Shown in pieces: positions 14,172 through 21,452 of a DNA stretch of 59,807 nucleotides (positions within the stretch are counted from its first letter, which is position 1; each line of letters begins with the position of its first letter). Location of the stretch: positions 1 through 59,807 of the IMG/VR virus record IMGVR_UViG_3300028883_000009; one strand, written 5' to 3'. The DNA is from a virus. The translations under genes and the position numbers were made by a program. Under the pieces are notes generated by a model. That model did not search any database and had not been told where the DNA came from. It saw only the letters and a list, made by a program, of their open reading frames with translations.

Positions 14172-15065
14172 ATGAAAGGTTATAAGGTTTTTGGTTCGGA
14201 TTGGACATGTCAGGATTTCCAATACGAAGTAGGGCAGACATACGAGATGGACGGCAATATTGAACTGTGTTGCCGGGGTTTCCACTTTTGCAAAAACCCC
14301 ACCGACTGTTTTAATTATTATTCCTTCAATCCAAAAAACAAGGTTGCTGAAGTAGAAGCACTCGGCAATGTGCTGATCGAAAACGAAGGCAATTCGAAGT
14401 GTTGTACAAATAAAATCCACATCGTCAAAAAAATACCGTGGGACGAGGTTTTGAAAATAGTCAATACGGGTAATTACAACACTGGTTGTGGTAACTCCGG
14501 GGACAGTAACTCCGGGTACAGTAACTCCGGGGACAGTAACTCCGGGTACAGGAACTCTGGGGGCAGGAACTCCGGGGACAGTAACTCCGGGGACAGTAAC
14601 TCCGGGTACAGTAACTCCGGGTACAGTAACTCCGGGGACAGTAACTCCGGGGACAGGAACTCCGGGGACAGGAACTCCGGGGACAGGAACTCCGGGGACA
14701 GTAACTCCGGGGATTGCAATGCCTGTAACAATTCGTCTGGCGTTTTCAACTCCAAAGAACAGTCTATTTATATCTTCAACAGAAAATCCCAACTTACCCT
14801 TAATGAATGGCGAAAAAGCGAAGCATATAGCATTGTGTGCAGAATGACCACAACTGTCTGGGTTTGGGAAAGCGACATGTCAGACGAAGAAATGGAAGCG
14901 AACCCAAAACACGAAACATTGGGCGGGTATTTAAAGGTCTTTAAATATAAAGAGGCGTGGAAAATCTGGTGGGACAAGCTGGACAGCGAAGAAAAAGACA
15001 CTATTCGTGCAATACCGAATTTCAACAAAAAAGTTTTTAAGGAGATAACAGGTATAGACGCCTGA
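14172..15065 (+). CDS. DUF7666-like protein with tandem pentapeptide-type repeats
   Basis: A 297-residue product. The N-terminus (MKGYKVFGSDWTCQDFQYEV, then CCRGFHFCKNPTDCFNYY) is the domain often fused to repeats in phage proteins. Residues about 107-181 are some 15 copies of an N-S-G-x-x unit (NSGDS, NSGYS, NSGDR), which likely form a repeat stack. A folded C-terminus follows (ends KEITGIDA). Good ribosome site GGGGGT. It lies directly after the promoter-terminator unit. Function unknown. Confidence 0.75.
   Translation: MKGYKVFGSDWTCQDFQYEVGQTYEMDGNIELCCRGFHFCKNPTDCFNYYSFNPKNKVAEVEALGNVLIENEGNSKCCTNKIHIVKKIPWDEVLKIVNTGNYNTGCGNSGDSNSGYSNSGDSNSGYRNSGGRNSGDSNSGDSNSGYSNSGYSNSGDSNSGDRNSGDRNSGDRNSGDSNSGDCNACNNSSGVFNSKEQSIYIFNRKSQLTLNEWRKSEAYSIVCRMTTTVWVWESDMSDEEMEANPKHETLGGYLKVFKYKEAWKIWWDKLDSEEKDTIRAIPNFNKKVFKEITGIDA
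14491..14715 (+). repeat. 15-bp coding tandem repeat
   Basis: About 15 direct copies of GTAACTCCGGGGACA and variants (GTACA, GGAACT, GGGGGCA). The period is a multiple of three, so copies can be gained or lost without breaking the frame. The same stretch is open in other frames, including the antisense. Confidence 0.9.
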
Positions 15066-15165
15066 CCCGACCGACACGCACGGCGGGAACGGGTGCAATA
15101 TTTCCCCGGCCCAACAGTCCCATGCCACGCAGACCACAGGTAGCCACAGAGCACCAGGTCAGGCA

Positions 15166-15264
15166 ATGGAGCAGCCGGGGGAGCGGCAGGAACCCAAAAT
15201 ATACGAAAGCAGGTTAACAGAGAAAGGTGGTGGTTATATGGCTGTGCGAAACAAAACCGAATAA
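15166..15264 (+). CDS. Possible small protein in a 290-bp gap
   Basis: A 32-residue frame (MEQPGERQEPKIYESRLTEK) with CAGGTCAGG upstream. Alternative short frames lie nearby. Otherwise this gap (15066-15355) holds only a terminator at its end. Confidence 0.3.
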   Translation: MEQPGERQEPKIYESRLTEKGGGYMAVRNKTE

Positions 15265-15306
15265 AACCATTATATAACCGGGAAAGCAAATTTTGATAAA
15301 AGTGTG

Positions 15307-15341
15307 TAGCCCCCGCTCTGACGGTGGGTGGGGGTATTTTT
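15307..15341 (+). terminator. Terminator-like hairpin before Cys-rich gene
   Basis: TA-CCCCC (15307-15314) pairs with GGGGG-TA (15330-15336), then five T. The next gene's ribosome site AAAGGAG follows at once, so the element may attenuate the exonuclease operon. Confidence 0.6.
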
Positions 15342-15355
15342 AAAGGAGATAAGTA

Positions 15356-15595
15356 ATGTGCTCAATAACCCCATGTCCTGACAATAACCCCATCCGGTGC
15401 GACAACTGCCAAGGTTACGTTGACGGCGAGTGTCGGTGCGGGTTGAGCAGGCACAGGGGGAAGGCACGGGAAGCGGGGCAATACTGCGAGTTTATTGCAT
15501 ATAAGGAGGACAACCATGTATCAACAGACGTCAATGCAGGCGTTTATAGACGTGTACCCAAAACTGCCGACAAAGAGGTTGCGGGTGATGTGTGA
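15356..15595 (+). CDS. Small Cys-rich protein
   Basis: A 79-residue product with Cys in the first 50 residues (MCSITPCPDN, RCDNCQGY, CRCGLSR). AAAGGAG precedes the ATG. It overlaps the winged-helix gene by 80 bases, so its tail may be dispensable. Probably zinc-binding. Function unknown. Confidence 0.5.
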   Translation: MCSITPCPDNNPIRCDNCQGYVDGECRCGLSRHRGKAREAGQYCEFIAYKEDNHVSTDVNAGVYRRVPKTADKEVAGDV

Positions 15596-15788
15596 GATAC
15601 AACGGGGTGGCATTAAGGGGCGTACCAATGAAGAAATATCACGCAATCTGGGCCTTTCCATTAACTCCGTTACGCCACGGGTAAACGAGCTTGTCAAACT
15701 TCGCCTGGTCGCTGATTCCGGTATACACCGCAAGAACAAGTCGGGCGTAAAAGCTATTGTATGGATTTCAACGGAGCACGTATCATGA
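15516..15788 (+). CDS. Winged-helix DNA-binding protein
   Basis: A 90-residue product from the ATG at 15516 (AAGGAGG upstream). NEEISRNLGLSINSVTPRVN (residues 39-58) is a typical winged-helix recognition segment, and LRLVADSGIHRKNKSG is a wing. It opens the operon that contains the exonuclease and could regulate it. Confidence 0.65.
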   Translation: MYQQTSMQAFIDVYPKLPTKRLRVMCEIQRGGIKGRTNEEISRNLGLSINSVTPRVNELVKLRLVADSGIHRKNKSGVKAIVWISTEHVS

Positions 15789-15979
15789 ATGGCACACCAA
15801 CAGTTGATATAACACCCAAGACCCTGTTACTTGCGATCGTGCTTAGTCTGTGTATCGCAGCGGGTAGTTTTTGCGTGTTACAGGGTTTGTTCTGGTGCTG
15901 TGAAAATATCTGGAAAGAGGACGGGGCGAGGGTGGCACAGCCCGAAAAGTATACATACGTTTACAAATATAGGGGGTAA
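15785..15979 (+). CDS. Small membrane protein
   Basis: A 64-residue product (MNGTPTVDITPKTLLLAIVL) with a single membrane helix to about residue 36 and two adjacent Cys. ATGA overlap with the previous gene. Function unknown. Confidence 0.6.
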   Translation: MNGTPTVDITPKTLLLAIVLSLCIAAGSFCVLQGLFWCCENIWKEDGARVAQPEKYTYVYKYRG

Positions 15980-15980
15980 T

Positions 15981-16253
15981 ATGTGGGCAAAATTCTACAC
16001 ATTTCTGAAAGACCTGACAACTGTGGTACTGCTTTTCGGTTCTCTGTTTGCGTTGCTGTGGATAGGCTACGGGTACGACAACTGCCACAAATGGGAAGCA
16101 ATCGCACGGCAACAGGCACAGGAAATGGCGTGTTACAAGGTTGAGGCCGACCTACAGCGTAATCTAAGGTTATATGAAAGGAAACAACAACATGGATATA
16201 ACAATGCAGGATGTATCGGGATTGGTGGGGATAACCACACCGTCATCCGTTAA
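15981..16253 (+). CDS. Membrane-anchored coiled-coil protein
   Basis: A 90-residue product (MWAKFYTFLKDLTTVVLLFG) with one membrane helix and a helical polar segment. GGGGGT precedes the ATG, and it overlaps the next gene by 62 bases. The N-in anchor plus coiled coil would fit an Rz-like layout, but there is no lysis gene here. Confidence 0.5.
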   Translation: MWAKFYTFLKDLTTVVLLFGSLFALLWIGYGYDNCHKWEAIARQQAQEMACYKVEADLQRNLRLYERKQQHGYNNAGCIGIGGDNHTVIR

Positions 16254-16524
16254 AGAAGATAGACCTTTGCTGTGCAAGCTCGCAGCCTGTCCTTACAGGC
16301 GTGTACGGGAGAACTACCCGCACAACCACCCCGAATATGAGTCGGCCTGTAAGCACACGGGCAACGACTGCGGCATGTGGGTGGACGTAAAAACATGCCC
16401 GATGTTTGAGCGTGTTCCGATGAAGTGTGTTGAGTGCGGGGCAGACGATAACTGGTTCCACATGGAGGAACATTTCACGTTCTGCCGAAACTGTGGGTAT
16501 GAAGACGATTTGGAGGCGACATGA
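16192..16524 (+). CDS. Zinc-ribbon protein
   Basis: A 110-residue product from the ATG at 16192 (AAAGG upstream). Cys pairs include CKLAACPYRR, CKHTGNDCG and a C-terminal ribbon KCVECGADDNW...CRNCGY. It overlaps the Cas4-like gene by 4 bases and may work with it. Confidence 0.65.
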   Translation: MDITMQDVSGLVGITTPSSVKEDRPLLCKLAACPYRRVRENYPHNHPEYESACKHTGNDCGMWVDVKTCPMFERVPMKCVECGADDNWFHMEEHFTFCRNCGYEDDLEAT

Positions 16525-17510
16525 TTGCTGACGTAATCCACAAGGTAGCCCAAATTGAGGGCAACCAGAACGAAAGCAAGTATCATCCCCGTCCGTCACT
16601 TGCCGACCCTGAGAAGTGCATACGGCAACTTGACTACTTCCGCCAGGGATACGAGAAGACCCCGCTTCCTGGTCGGACATATATCGTCTTTGATGACGGG
16701 AATTGGCACGAAGAACTGACTATTGAATGGATCAACAAGACGGCGTTTAAACTCCATTCACAGCAGATGAAAATCGAATCCCACGGACTGAATGGCAGTA
16801 TTGACGGCATCCTGACAGACATTCTCGGCGTTGACAGGTTGTTTGAGCATAAGGCAATCAATCACTTCACATTTGAACGGTTCTGGTCTGGAACACTTCC
16901 GCTTGGTTATTTCACGCAGATGGCAATCTATCTTGACGGACTCCAACAGGACAACCCCGACATACAGGAAGGTATCTTATTAATAAAGAATAAGAACACG
17001 GGGCAGTACCTTGAGTTCTTGGTTCACTACGCAGACGATACCGCAATCGTCACCAAATGCACCCACTCTGCCGAAGGCGAAACCAAGGAGTTGTTCGTCT
17101 ACATGCCGGGAATCGTGAGTCGTGCCGTACAGAGGTTTGAAGAAATCGAACAGTACGCCCGTGAAGGCAAGTTGCATGACCGACCCTACTTTCTCGGTGA
17201 GGATTGGCAGTGCGATTACTGCCAGTATGCGGAAACGTGTTGGGACGGATACATTGCAGAGGTTGACCACCGGAGCGAAAAAGGGGTCATAGAGGGCGAC
17301 ATTGCCCATGTGTGCCACGAAAGGGTTGGGGTTGCGGAACTCGAAAAGGAATTTAAAAAGAACAAGGAAAACCTCAACCACACAATCAAGGAGTGGCTCC
17401 GTGACCACAACTATAAAAAAGCAGTCGGTGACGGGTTTTCCGTCACCCTGAACGTAAAGGAAAAGGCTGGGAAACAGTCTGAAACCCTGTATGTCAGGAG
17501 GGTAAAATGA
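16521..17510 (+). CDS. Cas4/RecB-like exonuclease with iron-sulfur Cys
   Basis: A 329-residue PD-(D/E)XK nuclease. Visible are H63 (NWHEE), D95 (SIDGIL), E109 and K111 (LFEHKAI), and the RecB-type QxxxY at Q133-Y137 (TQMAIYLDG). One Cys near the N-terminus (C33) and three near the C-terminus (CDYCQYAETC, 231-240) match the 4Fe-4S site of Cas4 and AddB. There are no cas genes here, so it is a phage recombination nuclease, probably 5'-3' end resection. It is coupled by ATGA to the gp3-like gene. Confidence 0.82.
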   Translation: MIADVIHKVAQIEGNQNESKYHPRPSLADPEKCIRQLDYFRQGYEKTPLPGRTYIVFDDGNWHEELTIEWINKTAFKLHSQQMKIESHGLNGSIDGILTDILGVDRLFEHKAINHFTFERFWSGTLPLGYFTQMAIYLDGLQQDNPDIQEGILLIKNKNTGQYLEFLVHYADDTAIVTKCTHSAEGETKELFVYMPGIVSRAVQRFEEIEQYAREGKLHDRPYFLGEDWQCDYCQYAETCWDGYIAEVDHRSEKGVIEGDIAHVCHERVGVAELEKEFKKNKENLNHTIKEWLRDHNYKKAVGDGFSVTLNVKEKAGKQSETLYVRRVK

Positions 17511-18430
17511 ACTCATTTGTTCCAAGGGTATCACAGATAAAAGGTGTTTCCCATGTAAGGCGGTTGCCACGACTCGGCAAGATTCGACTCGGCCTAAAGG
17601 TCAAAAATAATGGCAAAGAGTTTCCCACAGAAACAGATTACTTTGTCTGCCCACCGGAGGTACAGGCGGTTTTCGGGGAGAAACCGAAAGAACTGAAAAT
17701 CATGTTCCCCCTGAACGACCCGCTTGCCGTGTTCCCGCAGGCGTACACGTATTACGGCAAGAGCAAGGGTATTAAGTGCAAGGGCAATGGTGAAACAGCC
17801 TATGTGCACAACAGCGTGTGTAAGGGTGGATGCAGAAATCACGACACGGACGATATATGGCATGAACGGAACTGCCCGTGTAAACTGCTTGAAACAAAAC
17901 AATGCTCTATGGTGGCGCACCTTCTGTTTATGATCCCCGATGTGTCAATAGGGGGCGTGTATCAGCTTGACACGGGTTCATATCACAGCATCGTAGACGT
18001 GAACAGCGGGATTGACTATGTACGGGCGGTTATGATGGATGCAACGGGGCATGACAAGTTTTCCCAAATCCCGCTTATCCTATCCAGGGAACCCCGTAAG
18101 ACGGGTGGGGGTGAAACGGGCGTACAGCAGACACACTACACGCTCAACCTGAGAATACCCCCAGACACGACCATTGCGGAACTTGCCGAGCACAACAAGA
18201 AACTGGGGTTGACGACAGCACAGAACCTTGCACTTCCTGAACCGGAAGAACACAACCCAGAATATGACAAACCGGACGTTGTTGAAAACGACAACGAAGA
18301 TGAAACCACCGAAACCGTAAAATGTCCGAACCTTATGGACAGGGAAATACCCACAACAGAATGTGAGAACTGCCCTAACAGGTGTATAGACGGTGTTGAC
18401 TGCCCCGCATGGCAGAAGGGGGTGGCATGA
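17507..18430 (+). CDS. Gp3-like (RDF-like) DNA-binding protein
   Basis: A 307-residue product: LGKIRLGLKVKNNGKEFP at the start, FPLNDPLAVFPQAYTYYGK, a Cys-rich centre (KGGCRNH, NCPCKLLETKQCSM) and FMIPDVSIGGVYQLDTGSYH. This pattern is that of the gp3-like family named after the phiC31 recombination directionality factor. In many phages the gene follows a Cas4-like nuclease, so a single-strand-binding or annealing role is more likely than one in excision. It ends in a CPN-type Cys cluster. Confidence 0.55.
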   Translation: MNSFVPRVSQIKGVSHVRRLPRLGKIRLGLKVKNNGKEFPTETDYFVCPPEVQAVFGEKPKELKIMFPLNDPLAVFPQAYTYYGKSKGIKCKGNGETAYVHNSVCKGGCRNHDTDDIWHERNCPCKLLETKQCSMVAHLLFMIPDVSIGGVYQLDTGSYHSIVDVNSGIDYVRAVMMDATGHDKFSQIPLILSREPRKTGGGETGVQQTHYTLNLRIPPDTTIAELAEHNKKLGLTTAQNLALPEPEEHNPEYDKPDVVENDNEDETTETVKCPNLMDREIPTTECENCPNRCIDGVDCPAWQKGVA

Positions 18431-18612
18431 GCAACGACATCCCTATTGAGACAAAATGTGGTTATTACGAAGCACAGTTTAGTTACCTCCAAAGGATTAT
18501 AGAATGTGTCGCAGAAGCGGAAACCCTGCAAGAAGCAAAAAGTTATGTTCGCACAGCACAAGACATACTCAAAAAGGTAACGCTTGAACGCATTGCGGAG
18601 AAAGTGGCATGA
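18427..18612 (+). CDS. Small helical protein
   Basis: A 61-residue product (MSNDIPIETKCGYYEAQFSY), with ATGA overlap upstream and downstream. It is helical with no recognised family. Confidence 0.6.
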   Translation: MSNDIPIETKCGYYEAQFSYLQRIIECVAEAETLQEAKSYVRTAQDILKKVTLERIAEKVA

Positions 18613-18941
18613 GCAAAACAGAACAGAAGGTCGCTGCGGCAATGGCTCTGCATGACAACGGCATGACGATAAATCAGATCAAAAAGCTCCTAAAGATTGA
18701 TTCACGCACTCTGTTTAAATATTCGCCCCCCGACTATGAATGGAACAGGCACCGGGGATATAAACACAGGATCGGTGGCGAAACCGTTACGTTTAACGGG
18801 TGTACCCTTAAAAACGCCAGAGAGGGAACACGGTGCGATAAGTGGGATACGTGTCCACACGCATATGAGTGCCTTGGTTATATCGCAAGGGAGAAACCAA
18901 ACTGGCAAGGCATGGAGAGGGTAACAACCCCGGCACAATAA
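18609..18941 (+). CDS. HTH and Cys-containing protein
   Basis: A 110-residue product. Residues 8-37 (AAAMALHDNGMTINQIKKLL, then SRTLFKYSP) look like a helix-turn-helix of the resolvase/transposase kind. The end has RCDKWDTCPHAYECLG, probably a metal site. It may be a regulator of the operon. Confidence 0.55.
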   Translation: MSKTEQKVAAAMALHDNGMTINQIKKLLKIDSRTLFKYSPPDYEWNRHRGYKHRIGGETVTFNGCTLKNAREGTRCDKWDTCPHAYECLGYIAREKPNWQGMERVTTPAQ

Positions 18942-19019
18942 TAACGTTCACTCCGTTTTGTGTTGCCGGGAAATAGAGCCGGGGGGCGTGGTGCTCCCCG
19001 GCATATCAAAGGAGATGGC

Positions 19020-19184
19020 ATGGAAGCATGGATTGAAAAACTTGCAGAGGAATGTGGGACGTATAAGGTGAAATACCAAATACTGCTTGACCACATTAAA
19101 ATACTTGTCAACATGAACGACCCCGAATTTTCCCAAAAACAGTTGCGAGAAATTGTTACGAAACAAGAGGTAGAAAATGCATAA
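19020..19184 (+). CDS. Small helical protein
   Basis: A 54-residue product (MEAWIEKLAEECGTYKVKYQ) from the ATG at 19020, with AAAGGAG upstream. Overlaps the next gene by 8 bases. Function unknown. Confidence 0.6.
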   Translation: MEAWIEKLAEECGTYKVKYQILLDHIKILVNMNDPEFSQKQLREIVTKQEVENA

Positions 19185-19323
19185 ATACGACCCCGTAACG
19201 GGTGAAATACTTGTTAACGGCAAGTGGTACGATGCCGGGTCAGACGAACTGCGGGAAGCACTTGAACGTGAGGAATACGAGCTTGAACGCAAGGCAGACG
19301 CAAGAAGGGAGGAGGAAGCATGA
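19177..19323 (+). CDS. Small charged protein
   Basis: A 48-residue product (MHKYDPVTGEILVNGKWYDA) with a very charged helix (LEREEYELERKADARREEEA). It overlaps genes on both sides (ATGA at the end). Function unknown. Confidence 0.6.
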   Translation: MHKYDPVTGEILVNGKWYDAGSDELREALEREEYELERKADARREEEA

Positions 19324-19505
19324 CGATAGTTGATATGGGGAAAAATGTTGACCACGAACCAATACTTGAGGAACCCGAAACGGGAGACTTCCAAGAAGGG
19401 CAACTTGTGAAAATCAACAACGGTGAAAGACTGAGTTTCGGCAGAATACTCAAGATTGATTGGTCGGTCATACCGCCCACGGCAATCATAGAGTTGAGGG
19501 TGTAG
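19320..19505 (+). CDS. Small hypothetical protein
   Basis: A 61-residue product (MTIVDMGKNVDHEPILEEPE) with a likely beta-rich end (GQLVKINNGERLSFGRILKI). ATGA-coupled. Function unknown. Confidence 0.55.
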   Translation: MTIVDMGKNVDHEPILEEPETGDFQEGQLVKINNGERLSFGRILKIDWSVIPPTAIIELRV

Positions 19506-19508
19506 GGG

Positions 19509-19691
19509 GTGGGCAGACTGTCTCAAATTATATGGTTGTTTAATCGGGATGAATTGCCAGATAAATACACACGGGCAACCCGATACACACATATACGTGT
19601 AACTGATGAAATGAAGAAAGATAGGCGTAAGTATCGCAGGGAAATGAAAAAACAACAAAAGGAGAAAACACAATGCCAGACAAAGATATGA
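19509..19691 (+). CDS. Small basic protein (GTG start)
   Basis: A 60-residue product (GRLSQIIWLFNRDELPDKY) with a Lys/Arg-rich second half, starting from a GTG just after the previous stop. It overlaps the next gene by 19 bases. Confidence 0.45.
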   Translation: MGRLSQIIWLFNRDELPDKYTRATRYTHIRVTDEMKKDRRKYRREMKKQQKEKTQCQTKI

Positions 19692-19888
19692 CGGGAGTGC
19701 TGTTCAACAACAACCGCAAGGAAAAGGAAAATCAACCCGACTTCACCGGCAACGTTATCGTAAACGATGTTGAATACCGTCTTGCCGGGTGGAAAAGAAA
19801 GTCAAAGAAGGGAATGGATTATCTCAGTCTTGCCGTATCGGAGCCGAGGGAAGAAAGACAGGAACCGGACGAAGAAGTACCATTTTAG
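19673..19888 (+). CDS. DUF736-like protein
   Basis: A 71-residue product. TGVLFNNNRKEKENQPDFTG, then VEYRLAGWKRKSKKG and DYLSLAVSEP match the small beta-barrel DUF736-type family often found with phage and plasmid recombination genes. A single-strand-binding role has been suggested but is not shown. AAAGGAG precedes the ATG. Confidence 0.65.
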   Translation: MPDKDMTGVLFNNNRKEKENQPDFTGNVIVNDVEYRLAGWKRKSKKGMDYLSLAVSEPREERQEPDEEVPF

Positions 19889-19953
19889 GCAACAAGGGGG
19901 ATAAACAACCATCTTACCCCTCGGGGCAACCTCTCCAGGGGGAAGGGAGCAAC

Positions 19954-19995
19954 CATGAGAGAAGTCACCGGCAACATATACGAGGAGGAGAGATG
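19954..19995 (+). CDS. Possible 13-codon leader peptide
   Basis: MREVTGNIYEEER, with GGGGGAAGGGAG upstream and ATGA-type overlap with the DUF4406 gene. It may only couple translation. Confidence 0.3.
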
Positions 19996-20403
19996 ATAAA
20001 AGTGTTCATAGCAGGTCCGTACAGCGGGGATAATATAATAACCATACTCGATAATATCAGACGGGGGCAACGGTTGGCGAAAACATTGATGTACCGGGGG
20101 TATGCACCATACTGCCCTTTTCTTGACTATCAGCTTGCCCTTCAACTTGATGAGGATGAAACCATGCCGGTTGATTATTATCAGAAGGTGAGTATTGCAT
20201 TTCTCAAAGACTGTGATGCAATGATACTGCTTCCCGGGTGGCAAAATTCGGGTGGCACATTAAACGAAATTAACATTTCTCTTGAGCGTGGCATAGAAAT
20301 ATACAGCAGTTTAGATGCGTTTGAATTGCTATATCCCAAAACAGAATATGACCTACACCAAGAGATAGTCAAAACAGTGTATGCAAAACAACAAGGAGGG
20401 TGA
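19993..20403 (+). CDS. DUF4406 / nucleoside deoxyribosyltransferase-like
   Basis: A 136-residue product from the ATG at 19993 (GAGGAGAG upstream). KVFIAGPYSGDN opens the fold, followed by a Tyr-rich helix, and DCDAMILLPGWQNSGGTLNE ends with the Glu placed where deoxyribosyltransferases have their nucleophile. Such proteins may exchange or cleave bases on deoxynucleosides; the real substrate is unknown. Confidence 0.7.
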   Translation: MIKVFIAGPYSGDNIITILDNIRRGQRLAKTLMYRGYAPYCPFLDYQLALQLDEDETMPVDYYQKVSIAFLKDCDAMILLPGWQNSGGTLNEINISLERGIEIYSSLDAFELLYPKTEYDLHQEIVKTVYAKQQGG

Positions 20404-20404
20404 T

Positions 20405-20596
20405 GTGGAAGGCTTAAAAACAGAGCAAGAGATAGACATGATTCGTGGCAAAATGCTTGTTAATGCTGCCACACAAAAAGAGTTGCACGACTTTCTTTGG
20501 TACGTGAACGAGATTGAGGCATTGGTTGATGAGGCCGACCTAGAGGACTTTTTCGGTACCGAGGGTTGGCGACATAGACTTGGATGGGCATCATAA
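20405..20596 (+). CDS. Small helical protein (GTG start)
   Basis: A 63-residue product (VEGLKTEQEIDMIRGKMLVN). The GTG has AAGGAGGGTGATGT around it, and the next gene (20620) has the same 14-base string. Function unknown. Confidence 0.55.
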   Translation: MEGLKTEQEIDMIRGKMLVNAATQKELHDFLWYVNEIEALVDEADLEDFFGTEGWRHRLGWAS

Positions 20597-20619
20597 CCAC
20601 AACGAAGGAGGGTGATGTA

Positions 20620-20802
20620 ATGAGTGATGAAAGATACGAAGATTACAGATATAGTCGGGAAGCACACGAACATGATCTAAAAATTATCTGGAAATGTGAC
20701 AAGTGCGGTGTTGAAAGGAGAGATTACCCAGGTTGGAACGAGGGGGGACAATGCCGGTGCGGTGGCACATTTTATGAGTCTGGAGAAAGTTATACGAGTT
20801 AA
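20620..20802 (+). CDS. Small zinc-ribbon protein
   Basis: A 60-residue product (MSDERYEDYRYSREAHEHDL) with WKCDKCGVERRDY and QCRCGGTF, a compact zinc ribbon. Shares its ribosome-site string with the gene before. Confidence 0.65.
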   Translation: MSDERYEDYRYSREAHEHDLKIIWKCDKCGVERRDYPGWNEGGQCRCGGTFYESGESYTS

Positions 20803-20820
20803 CCCCAACGACAGGCTAAA

Positions 20821-21051
20821 ATGATGTTTTTAACAACAAAAGAGCTACACAAAATGACCGGCCGTAAACGAAAGCAGCCCTGCATCCGGTGGTTGACACA
20901 AAACGGGTTCCGGTTTACCGTATCTGCTGACGGGTGGCCCAACGTGCTCAGAAGTGAGGCGATTGAACGGCACAGCCGGGGGAAAGAGACATTGGGGAAG
21001 GCACCCAGGGTGAACTTAGAACCGTTTATGGAGGGCAGTCATGGGGCGTAG
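20821..21051 (+). CDS. DUF4224 protein beside integrase
   Basis: A 76-residue product. LTTKELHKMTGRKRKQPCIR, then WLTQNGFRFTVSADGWPNVL match DUF4224, which in many prophages lies directly before a lambda-type integrase and may act as an excision or regulatory factor. Here its stop overlaps the start of a 19-codon integrase remnant (21041). Confidence 0.75.
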   Translation: MMFLTTKELHKMTGRKRKQPCIRWLTQNGFRFTVSADGWPNVLRSEAIERHSRGKETLGKAPRVNLEPFMEGSHGA

Positions 21052-21100
21052 AAGAAAAACAAACAAGCACCTGCCGGACCGGGTGCCAGGGACAAAATGA
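21041..21100 (+). pseudogene. Remnant of a lambda-type integrase N-terminus
   Basis: A 19-codon frame, MGRRRKTNKHLPDRVPGTK, in the position where lambda-type int genes begin after DUF4224 (lambda Int begins MGRRRSHERRDLP). It stops after 19 codons. The same N-domain, unbroken, starts the HNH fusion at 22701 (MGKRRIHNRDLPEKM). Confidence 0.6.
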
Positions 21101-21128
21101 AAAACTTGCAAAATTCCAGCAAAGAATA

Positions 21129-21452
21129 ATGGATATTTTAACGCCAAACGAAGTCGCAAAAATGTTGAAATGCTCTGAATCCTGGGTGTATACTCATGCC
21201 GACACCTTGCGGGGCACTAAAATCGCAGGGCTTTTAAGATTCCGGCAGGAGTATATAGACAAAGTATTGATGGAAGGTGAGCAAAATGTCACAGTACAAA
21301 GACAAAAAGACGGGGTTGTGGCGTTACGACTTTCAGTACAGGGGCGAGAGATGGACCGGCAGCGGCTACAAAACCAAAAAAGCAGCCGCAACCGCAGAAA
21401 GGGAAAGAAAGCGACTGTTACAGAGATCGCCGACAGACATAACCTTTGGTGA
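21129..21452 (+). CDS. xis: Excisionase-like HTH protein
   Basis: A 107-residue product. Residues 1-50 (MDILTPNEVAKMLKCSESWV, then KIAGLLRFRQEYIDKVL) are a MerR/excisionase-type helix-turn-helix. The basic remainder is encoded on top of the first 167 bases of int in another frame, so the true Xis may only need the first 50. Its position just before int supports an excisionase. Confidence 0.65.
   Translation: MDILTPNEVAKMLKCSESWVYTHADTLRGTKIAGLLRFRQEYIDKVLMEGEQNVTVQRQKDGVVALRLSVQGREMDRQRLQNQKSSRNRRKGKKATVTEIADRHNLW

Noticed and set aside
14491-14715. CRISPR-like array
   Set aside because: The repeats are contiguous without unique spacers and are coding.
14091-14792. Long antisense and alternative frames through the 15-bp repeat (Val-Pro-Gly or Glu-Leu-Leu repeats)
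   Set aside because: A repeat whose unit has no stop in any frame stays open everywhere. Outside the repeat these frames have no ribosome site and no recognisable sequence.
16521-17510. A CRISPR adaptation Cas4
   Set aside because: No cas1, cas2 or array is present; the partner is a gp3-like phage protein.
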